From: Alloprevotella sp.
GTDB taxonomy: Bacteria > Bacteroidota > Bacteroidia > Bacteroidales > Bacteroidaceae
Length of the DNA stretch: 14,687 nucleotides
Assembly: GCA_015259235.1 (NCBI GenBank)
Contig: JABZGM010000037.1
Location: forward strand, 1-14,687
Direction: 5' to 3'
The position numbers were made by a program, and so were the translations under genes. The notes below the pieces were generated by a model. The model did not search any database. It was not told where the DNA came from and saw only the letters and a list, made by a program, of their open reading frames with translations. Positions 1 through 6,585 of the stretch are shown here, one piece after another; within the stretch, counting starts at the first letter, position 1; every line of letters begins with the position of its first letter.

Positions 1-349
1 GATTAGGCCACAAACGACATTCAGCTTCAAAACGTTCGCCAGAAATGCGACGTTGCAAGTATTCATCAAGAATGAGTTGGTTGTCGGACTCAAACATCTC
101 AGCCCCCACCATAACTTCTTTCCCAAAGCGATCAACCAAAGTTTGAAGCACATTTTGCTCCATCCAGTGCGTGATAGGGCAATTGTGCATTTCTCCAAAG
201 AAAACAACATCAGCGCGTGATAGGCTGTCCATCATCGCAGCGTAAAATGTAAGTTTCCCACTGTGGTCAAATAGTGCGTAGGCTTGAGGTTGTTGGGCAT
301 ACGCGCTGGCGATAAAGAGAAAGTTGAGCAGAAATAATAGTTTACGCAT
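1..349 (-). CDS. ChaN-like haem-binding family protein, exported (3' end outside window)
   Basis: The first 116 codons of a gene that runs off the low-coordinate edge. It opens with a hydrophobic signal peptide (residues 1-18, MRKLLFLLNF... ending AYA before QQ), so the product is exported, probably to the periplasm or outer membrane. Residues 48-56 (VVFFGEMHN), H61 and VGAEMF (81-86) followed by DNQ and DEYL are the hallmarks of the ChaN / haem-binding uptake family (PF04187, Tiki-like fold), in which the GE.H. segment and a following AEMF strand form the core. Family members are usually about 270-300 aa, so a bit over a third is visible. No lipobox cysteine is seen, unlike Campylobacter ChaN, which is a lipoprotein. 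It begins 44 bp after the M16 peptidase stop and is probably co-transcribed with it. Haem binding is a family property and is not shown here; other members may be TIKI-type peptidases. Confidence 0.82.
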   Translation of the reverse strand, partial: MRKLLFLLNFLFIASAYAQQPQAYALFDHSGKLTFYAAMMDSLSRADVVFFGEMHNCPITHWMEQNVLQTLVDRFGKEVMVGAEMFESDNQLILDEYLQRRISGERFEAECRLWPN

Positions 350-393
350 ATAATATAGGTAAAGAGATCTATTTAATTTGAGAATAGAAGACA

Positions 394-3282
394 TCACTCA
401 GCAAGAAAGAGCCAATGCCGCTGTTGGACGAGCGTTTGAAAACCACGTTGCACGTCTTCGGGACGTATGCTCTCTAGGATTTCTTCATAGCGGTTGAAGT
501 CCTCTAAGCTTTCTCGATTTTTAATCAAGCGTTCTATAGCCGTGCGCCATGCAGAAGCATCATCGGGAGCAAGTTCATCGTTTTTGGCAATGAGGAAAGG
601 CCGTTTCAGTTGAGCTAATTCTGCATCACTTAACGGCACTTGCTGCAAATCCTTCTCGATGCGAGTCAAAATCTCCTGGATTTTCTTTCGTTGATGAGGA
701 GCAGCTGTCAAACTAACGTCCATCAAGAAGTGAGACCAAGGCGAAGCGTCATAGAACAGAGAAACATAAGGCGAATAAACAAGGCCTTCTTTCTCTCGAA
801 CAATCTGAATAACTCGTTGTCGAAGCGCATCTCTCATCAATTTCAAAATGAGCGATTGACGCAAACCAGGTTCATATTGACCACTCCAAAGTCTTTCGAT
901 GTGTAGCAAGTCTGTCTTTTCATTTGTATTATCTGGCAATTTCAGCCAAGACTCTGCTGCCTGACTAGGAGATGTCCAAGACGTTGTTGTCTCAAACGAA
1001 GGTTTCGCTTCTGGGATTTGGCTGAAAGCTGCAGCGATGTGCTTCAATTCTTCTTTTGCATCAAAGGTACCTGTCACAATAATGGTTGTTTGCTTCGTTG
1101 CTCCATATAAACGATGATAAAATTCAGCAATGTCATCCAACTTCATTTGCTTTAACTCCAAAGAGTCTGGCTCTTTTGTGGCAAAAGGTAGCATATGTCC
1201 AGCCCATTCATCAATCTTTTGGTTGAGCAAATGTTCTGGCGAGCGATGCAACATACGCGACAATGTGGTTTCTTTCCCTTGTTGCTGGAGCAGTTCTTTG
1301 CGAACGTCTTCAAAATCTTTGTAGCGTAATTCGGGATAAAGCCATTTTTCGCGCAAGAAATTGTAGAACAATCGACTATGCTTTGTAGCTGTCTGTCCCA
1401 AAAATCCGTGCCAATGATGCTCCATTGAAGTAATCAACGTGATGCCGTGCGACATTTGGAAATCGGGCAAGGCTTCGATCGGGAGAGTTCTTGTACCCCC
1501 CATATCCATATATCCCGCTGCTCCTTCCAAAAGGTTGTATTTGTCAATGGGGATATTGGCTGTACCTTGAGGAGCAACGACACTGATGTACATCAGACTA
1601 TCGGCGGAGGGAGTGGGTTTAAGCACAACGCGTAAGCCATTTTTCAAACGCGCATCAAGAATATTGAGGTTTGAATAAGACTTCTGCTCGACAATCATTC
1701 GCTCATCATAATCAGGAAAGGTGGAAATTTCTTTCGGAATTGACACTTCTGCTGTTGTTTCCTCCTCTACCTCTTTATAGATATAGCGAGGACGACGGAG
1801 GCGCGTTCCTTTTCTCCACACCCATTCCCAAAGTTTACTGCGCTCTGCTTCTGACTCTGACGTATTGGGCTTATGATTTGTCCGAACGGCCACAAGCAAA
1901 GTTTGTTCTGCAGAGTGCATCCAGCGTTTGAGCATACGTTGCAAATCGGCACTTGTCGTTTCACTTATGCCTTCTATCAACTGTTGCCACTGCAGGGAGT
2001 CTGAAAAATAACGATCACCAACAACAGCATAGTCAATGAAATCATCGCACCACACTGCAGAACTCCGCAAACGCGTGGGATTTCTCTGCTGCAAATCAGC
2101 TATAAAATGCCGTTTTGCACTCCGCAATTCAGGATTGCACCAACCGTCGGTCGCCATTTGTTGAAAAGCTGTCACGATTTGTCGAACACTATCGCGCAAA
2201 CTCCCTTCGTCTTTGGCTACAACATTGGTGGTGAAATGATTGATATGCCCTAAATACCATGCATCACTCAAAGAATTGCGCATTCCCAAAGCACGCAGTC
2301 TTCGTTCTGCCAACAGCAGCAATAATTTTCCACGCTGAATTTCCAAGGCGTCCCCCATTGTTCGCTGAGGATTTACACGATGAGGAACGATAATATCGGC
2401 AGAGGTATTTGAAAGCAATTCGTCGTGCACCACCATCACTTGTCCACCTTTTTCATATTGAAAGGTAGGAATAGATTTAGAACTTGATTTTCGAGGAATT
2501 CCTCCAAATGTTTCTTTGACCTTTGCTTGTAGTTTGTTGGCATCGATAGCCCCAACAACGATGAGTGTAGCTCTATTGGGGCTGTACCATTGCGCATAAA
2601 ATTGTCGCAAACACTCGGGCGTTGTTGCAGCAATCTCATCGGGTGTTCCAATGGGAAGCCGGCTATATACTCCTCCACCGTGTTTCAAAGAAAAGAAGTC
2701 GTCATTTGTAGTATATGCTCTGATTTCTTCTTGAATAATACCTTTTTCTTGCTCTACTCTTTGGGGGAGAATGCTGATTTTGTCTAACCACTCTGCCACC
2801 ATCGGTAAAGACTGTTCTAGCAAAGCCATATCTTGAGGCTGGGAAGGCACAGCGGTTTGAAAAACAGTACGATCATACCCCGTCATTGCGTTGATGTCTT
2901 GCCCAAATTTCATTCCATTTTGCTCCCAAAAGTCCACCATTGTGCGGTTGGGATAGGAGTGCGTTCCTCCAAAAGCCAAATGCTCTAGAAAATGTGCGTG
3001 CCCTTCTTGTCCCAATGCTTCAGCAGCAGAACCGACATTGAGAACCAAACGAATTTCTGCCCGTCCTGAAGGTTGGGCATTCGGCAACAACATATATCGC
3101 AAACCATTGGGTAGCGTTCCCGTCACAAGTGCTTTAGGTAAAGACACCAAGGTACGAGAATTGAAAGGAACGCTGCACCACCCCATCTGACTCCCTATTG
3201 CCCAGAGCGCAAAACTGAAGGTCAAACTGAGAAAACGAGAAGAAGATAAGCAATGAAAAATTGAGTAGCGAGGAATCAACAT
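394..3282 (-). CDS. M16 family zinc metallopeptidase (pitrilysin/insulinase type), exported
   Basis: 962-aa two-unit M16 peptidase. The N-terminal unit carries the inverted zinc motif HFLEH (H97, E100, H101) followed by LAFGGT, and the downstream acidic segment EKGIIQEE (179-186) that supplies the third zinc ligand, most likely E186. Residues about 205-400 look like the first M16_C domain. The second unit (about 540-960) starts with LKNGLRVVL but has GAAGY where HxxEH should be (587-591), so it is the usual inactive half. The late REKEGLVYSPY segment retains the Arg and Tyr that in this family hold the substrate C-terminus. Family enzymes enclose and cut small proteins and peptides. Residues 1 to about 37 form a signal-like hydrophobic stretch, so the site is probably periplasmic; the cleavage point is unclear. 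It lies 152 bp downstream of the 333-aa gene and 44 bp upstream of the ChaN-like gene. The link to the SusC/SusD pair is by context. Confidence 0.95.
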   Translation of the reverse strand: MLIPRYSIFHCLSSSRFLSLTFSFALWAIGSQMGWCSVPFNSRTLVSLPKALVTGTLPNGLRYMLLPNAQPSGRAEIRLVLNVGSAAEALGQEGHAHFLEHLAFGGTHSYPNRTMVDFWEQNGMKFGQDINAMTGYDRTVFQTAVPSQPQDMALLEQSLPMVAEWLDKISILPQRVEQEKGIIQEEIRAYTTNDDFFSLKHGGGVYSRLPIGTPDEIAATTPECLRQFYAQWYSPNRATLIVVGAIDANKLQAKVKETFGGIPRKSSSKSIPTFQYEKGGQVMVVHDELLSNTSADIIVPHRVNPQRTMGDALEIQRGKLLLLLAERRLRALGMRNSLSDAWYLGHINHFTTNVVAKDEGSLRDSVRQIVTAFQQMATDGWCNPELRSAKRHFIADLQQRNPTRLRSSAVWCDDFIDYAVVGDRYFSDSLQWQQLIEGISETTSADLQRMLKRWMHSAEQTLLVAVRTNHKPNTSESEAERSKLWEWVWRKGTRLRRPRYIYKEVEEETTAEVSIPKEISTFPDYDERMIVEQKSYSNLNILDARLKNGLRVVLKPTPSADSLMYISVVAPQGTANIPIDKYNLLEGAAGYMDMGGTRTLPIEALPDFQMSHGITLITSMEHHWHGFLGQTATKHSRLFYNFLREKWLYPELRYKDFEDVRKELLQQQGKETTLSRMLHRSPEHLLNQKIDEWAGHMLPFATKEPDSLELKQMKLDDIAEFYHRLYGATKQTTIIVTGTFDAKEELKHIAAAFSQIPEAKPSFETTTSWTSPSQAAESWLKLPDNTNEKTDLLHIERLWSGQYEPGLRQSLILKLMRDALRQRVIQIVREKEGLVYSPYVSLFYDASPWSHFLMDVSLTAAPHQRKKIQEILTRIEKDLQQVPLSDAELAQLKRPFLIAKNDELAPDDASAWRTAIERLIKNRESLEDFNRYEEILESIRPEDVQRGFQTLVQQRHWLFLAE

Positions 3283-3374
3283 AACAAACCATCAATAATA
3301 GAGCGCAGACATTTTTCAGCACGAAACGAGTGTTAGATGCTCTGTAGAATACAAAGGCGAGTTCAAAGCCCTAA

Positions 3375-3415
3375 TTGTGGCTGTGTCGTAAAGTTACCCA
3401 TACACACAGCCACAA
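3375..3415 (-). terminator. Perfect 12-bp stem-loop between the 333-aa gene and the M16 gene
   Basis: Arms 3375-3386 (TTGTGGCTGTGT) and 3404-3415 (ACACAGCCACAA) are exact reverse complements around a 17-nt loop, and pairing can extend with one bulged A. It starts 19 bp past the stop codon of the 333-aa gene. Neither strand shows a run of T after the stem, so it is not a textbook intrinsic terminator. It may be a partial terminator, or an mRNA-stabilising hairpin that sets different levels for the genes before and after it. No clear TAnnTTTG promoter was found between it and the M16 start at 3282, which favours read-through. Confidence 0.6.
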
Positions 3416-3434
3416 ATTAAGACAAAGAGAAAAA

Positions 3435-4436
3435 CTATTCGTAGTCTACATAGCAACGAGTGTAAGCCATTGAACCAGCATCGAAGGAGAATTCAAAATG
3501 TAGTTTTCCTGTTTTGAAATCTACGCAAGCCTTAGGAGCTACGAAGTTTTTTGGTTCACCAATATCATCCTTTTCTGCTGAAGACGTATTGAGATAAAGC
3601 AAAGGATCAGGCGTTCCATCTTGTTTAGTCTTCGTAATTTCTGCCAATTCTTCCCAACGCTCAAGCGTTTGTTCTTTTACGATTTGCTGAGCTTTATCCC
3701 AAGTAGAGAAATAGTACTGAAAAGGAATGCGACGTGTGGGCGCATCCAAAGCGTCTTTAGCATCGGCAATGAAGTTTATTGAAGCACTCTCTCCTGATTT
3801 AACGTTATCGAAAGTCAATCCATCGAGTGTCACATCGAATTCACCGAAAGAATCCTTGCTCCAATGTAGGATTTCCATTACCTTCTTATAGTTATCTCCA
3901 GCGTTTTCACCATACCAGAACTCGTCATTGCCAACAGTGAGCATATACAAGAGATAACGCTGATAATTAGTAAGTCCCAGGGGATTGTACGTCATTTTCA
4001 ACACAGGTTTCTCTGGGGTAGACTGCTCACTCAACGTAATGATGGTGTAGTCTTCCAAATCACGTTCAAAAGGTTGGGCGAATGGTTGCATATTCTCATA
4101 ACCTGGGAAATATAAACGCGCATGGAGTTTCTTGACGCCAAGAACTTTGGTGAGATCAACGCCCAAATTATCTTTGTAACCTTTGATAAGTTGCTGCTGC
4201 ACCTCTGTTAGTTGTGGCGCATCAAGGGTACGTACAACAACGCTATCTAAATTGGTCAAAGGATATTTCTCAGTACCAACTGTAAGTTCTCCATTATTTA
4301 TGGTCATTGGCTGGGATTTCAATACAGAAAAATCCCACATCTTGCTGGAAGTTGGTGTATAAACACCAAGTGTTTGCGCAGAAACTGCACCTACTCCGCA
4401 TAGCAGCATCATGACTGCTAGAACTCTACGCTTCAT
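3435..4436 (-). CDS. Exported protein of unknown function (333 aa)
   Basis: I do not recognise this family. A clear signal peptide (residues 1-20, MKRRVLAVMM...AVSA before QT) makes it an exported, non-lipidated protein. After it comes a short beta-type module, MTINNGELTVGTEKYPLTNL (44-63), then D64-SVVV, which resembles the 'dGk...yplanl..i.F' module common near the N-terminus of secreted Bacteroidales proteins and matches a similar stretch in the upstream 159-aa protein. The rest (about 75-333) is mixed, rich in aromatic residues, and ends in YTRCYVDYE without a T9SS sorting domain. Its ATG overlaps the TGA of the upstream gene by four bases (ATGA), which implies translational coupling and a shared role with the 159-aa protein. 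Place in the SusC/SusD run suggests a surface or periplasmic ligand-binding accessory, but no binding motif such as a haem axial pair could be identified. Confidence 0.8.
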   Translation of the reverse strand: MKRRVLAVMMLLCGVGAVSAQTLGVYTPTSSKMWDFSVLKSQPMTINNGELTVGTEKYPLTNLDSVVVRTLDAPQLTEVQQQLIKGYKDNLGVDLTKVLGVKKLHARLYFPGYENMQPFAQPFERDLEDYTIITLSEQSTPEKPVLKMTYNPLGLTNYQRYLLYMLTVGNDEFWYGENAGDNYKKVMEILHWSKDSFGEFDVTLDGLTFDNVKSGESASINFIADAKDALDAPTRRIPFQYYFSTWDKAQQIVKEQTLERWEELAEITKTKQDGTPDPLLYLNTSSAEKDDIGEPKNFVAPKACVDFKTGKLHFEFSFDAGSMAYTRCYVDYE

Positions 4437-4912
4437 CGTACAAAGATTTTGGTAGACTTATCCTTCACGCGGAGCACATACAAGCCACTTACTGGGACAC
4501 TGCCCAATGTTTCAAACTGCGCATTACGCTGCACGTGAGTAGCCACTAGTTGCCCATTGAGCGAATAGAGTGCAGAAACGGTGCCAACAGGAGCATTCAC
4601 CAAGACTTCTTGGCCTTGTACTTCCCACAATGCACGTTGCTGAATGGGAGCAATGCCTGTGGGCAAAACAGTAAATTGTAGCGAACCAAAATTTGCCAAT
4701 GCAAAACTCTCGGTAGTGCCGTTTTGGGTGAAATGCACTTTCCCATCTGAGAAAGTAATCTTTAGATGCTTTGCAGAGAAGGATTTGATTTCTTTGCTGC
4801 CATCAAACAATTTGATGGCACCTTCTTCTGATTTGTGTTCGTCACTAACCGTTTGTGCCAAAGCTGGCACTGTGGCTAACAACAAGAACAATGCTGTGTA
4901 GAATTTTTTCAT
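4433..4912 (-). CDS. Small secreted protein with T9SS-type C-terminal sorting domain (159 aa)
   Basis: The chosen ATG at 4912 gives MKKFYTALFL...ALA, a clean signal peptide cut before Q20. An open frame extends 18 codons further upstream, but that would bury the signal peptide. Residues about 48-81 (LKITFSDGK...LANFGSLQFT) form a short beta module similar to one in the 333-aa protein. Residues about 95-159 look like a type A T9SS C-terminal sorting domain: VSALYSLNGQLV, then SGLYVLRVKDKSTKIFVR at the extreme end, matching the family pattern 'lYdlnGrlv...sGvYvvrv....K.vv'. T9SS passes such cargo across the outer membrane and usually removes the domain. Only about 75 mature residues precede it, an unusually small passenger. 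It lies 155 bp after the SusD gene and its TGA overlaps the start of the next gene. T9SS assignment is by motif; a non-T9SS secreted beta domain is the alternative. Confidence 0.77.
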   Translation of the reverse strand: MKKFYTALFLLLATVPALAQTVSDEHKSEEGAIKLFDGSKEIKSFSAKHLKITFSDGKVHFTQNGTTESFALANFGSLQFTVLPTGIAPIQQRALWEVQGQEVLVNAPVGTVSALYSLNGQLVATHVQRNAQFETLGSVPVSGLYVLRVKDKSTKIFVR

Positions 4913-5067
4913 ATCGTAATTATTGAAGTGATTTGTGATGAATGGACTACAAGGTTCCGCAAACAATGAATAGATTTACAGAACTATTCTTCCAAACAAC
5001 TGATATTCTTATTTTGACATTAAAGTCTAATCTGTTCAGATTCTAATGACCGATTGGGGTAAAGTAA

Positions 5068-6567
5068 TTATTCTCCTAACCTTAAGCGAGGCCAGCCGAA
5101 ATTTTGACTCGCGCGATCATTATATAAGTATTCGCCTTTAGGAATTGGGAGATTCCAACGATAATCATTGGGAGAAATTAGGGCTTTATGCGACAAACCT
5201 TTCGTCCAATTGCGAAGAAGGGTTTGTCGATAGCGTTTCAAATCGAAAAAGCGTTCGCCTTCTCCAAGAAACTCTAACTGTTTCTCTTGCAAAATAGCCG
5301 ACAACAGAGCGTCTCCTTCTAAATTGCTGACTAACAATGTGGCTTCACGCTGACCCAAATAGTCATTCATTGTGGCAATGGCTTCCGTAGATTTTCCTTG
5401 ATGTGCCAAAGCCTCAGCTAAGATAAAGTAAGCACCGGCTGTGCGATACAAACTTACATAATGCGTTTCTCCAGAATTGCCACCATTTGTTCGAGACCAA
5501 TTCACGGCGTTGTACTTGCCAAAACAATTCTTCATCTGTCCGAGAGGAGAATCAGGCAACTTCTTATCGAATACACTGGCATTGCGCCGCAAATCTGTCT
5601 GTCCGAATCTAGACAGCACCGTAGGATTCACTGTAAAACAATCGCCCGTTTGGCGATCATACACGATTTCTGTGTAAAAGTATCGGTTGATATAGGGAGC
5701 AAATATGCGCGCTTCACATTGATTTCCTTGCCATAATTGTTGGTAAACCTCACGCTGCAGCGATGCTGTCCCTCCTTTTTGCGTAATTACCAAGCGTGCC
5801 CAGCGTTCTGCTGCGGCATAATCGCCTGCATACAGTTCTAATTCTGCTCGCAAATAGGCAGCGGCGAGTGGAGTAAACCAATGTTGCTGACGGGAAGTTG
5901 CAGAAGTATTTGCTGAATTGGGGGCGGAAAAACTAGCCAAAGGGGTGCTACGTTCCAAGATGTGACGAATGCTGTCGATGCTCTCGCCTACCGAGAGACG
6001 TGGAGAAGCTGTCATCTGCAAACGCTCTTTGAAGATAATACCTGCACTATCTGAAGCCGACGTAGGAATGGGCGCAAAAGCACGAAGTAACTGAAAATAA
6101 GCATAGGCTTTTACTCGTTGACTCTCCAAAGCAATGTCTTGCAACTCTTGCGATTTAGGCAAAGAATCTACTCTTTCTTGCACAGTATTGGCGACTGCAA
6201 TCGTTGAATAATAACGTGCCCACAAATCATTTCCCAAAGTTGTTAGCTCGTCAGCATCAAAACTTGCCAATTTCTGTAGGGAAGGATTGCTGCGGAGCTT
6301 ATAAGTGGGGCGAAAATCATCGCTCAACACGGAGAACGTGAAATGCTCTAAGGGAAGATTGGTATAAGCCGTTGCCAATAATTCTCTCGCGCTCTGAGCA
6401 TCTACGATGGCATTCGGGTCGGCATATCGGTTTTCGTAAGGTACATCGAGCGAACAACCTTGAAAAAGAGATACCCATCCCCACAAAATTGCGCCCACAA
6501 TGAGAGAAGGACGCTGCCACTTGGCGCAACGTACAAAAAACTGATGAGTGCAGAAAGATAACTTCAT
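5068..6567 (-). CDS. SusD/RagB-family outer-membrane ligand-binding lipoprotein
   Basis: 499-aa surface lipoprotein that forms the lid over its partner SusC-type barrel and captures the ligand. The long signal peptide ends in a lipobox, LFQGC, with C38 as the lipidated residue. Family marks are visible in order: RVKAYAYFQLLRAFAPIP (helical TPR core, canonical R..R.yyyf.L...fG.vP), EKQLEFLGEGERFFDLKRY near residue 430 (canonical Er..El.gEg.R.fDL.Rw), and NLPIPKGE...N...QNFGW at the C-terminus (canonical lPIP..Ei..N....QNpGY). Length is normal for SusD. It starts 18 bp after the SusC stop, the standard arrangement. SusD proteins diverge with their ligand; no glycan enzymes accompany it, so a carbohydrate ligand is not supported by context. 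Confidence 0.95.
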   Translation of the reverse strand: MKLSFCTHQFFVRCAKWQRPSLIVGAILWGWVSLFQGCSLDVPYENRYADPNAIVDAQSARELLATAYTNLPLEHFTFSVLSDDFRPTYKLRSNPSLQKLASFDADELTTLGNDLWARYYSTIAVANTVQERVDSLPKSQELQDIALESQRVKAYAYFQLLRAFAPIPTSASDSAGIIFKERLQMTASPRLSVGESIDSIRHILERSTPLASFSAPNSANTSATSRQQHWFTPLAAAYLRAELELYAGDYAAAERWARLVITQKGGTASLQREVYQQLWQGNQCEARIFAPYINRYFYTEIVYDRQTGDCFTVNPTVLSRFGQTDLRRNASVFDKKLPDSPLGQMKNCFGKYNAVNWSRTNGGNSGETHYVSLYRTAGAYFILAEALAHQGKSTEAIATMNDYLGQREATLLVSNLEGDALLSAILQEKQLEFLGEGERFFDLKRYRQTLLRNWTKGLSHKALISPNDYRWNLPIPKGEYLYNDRASQNFGWPRLRLGE

Positions 6568-6585
6568 CGAGATAAGTATTATAGA

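Noticed and set aside
5029..5042. Palindrome AATCTG-TT-CAGATT after the SusD gene
   Set aside because: Only 6-bp AT-rich arms with a two-base spacer and no T tract; too weak to call a terminator or operator.
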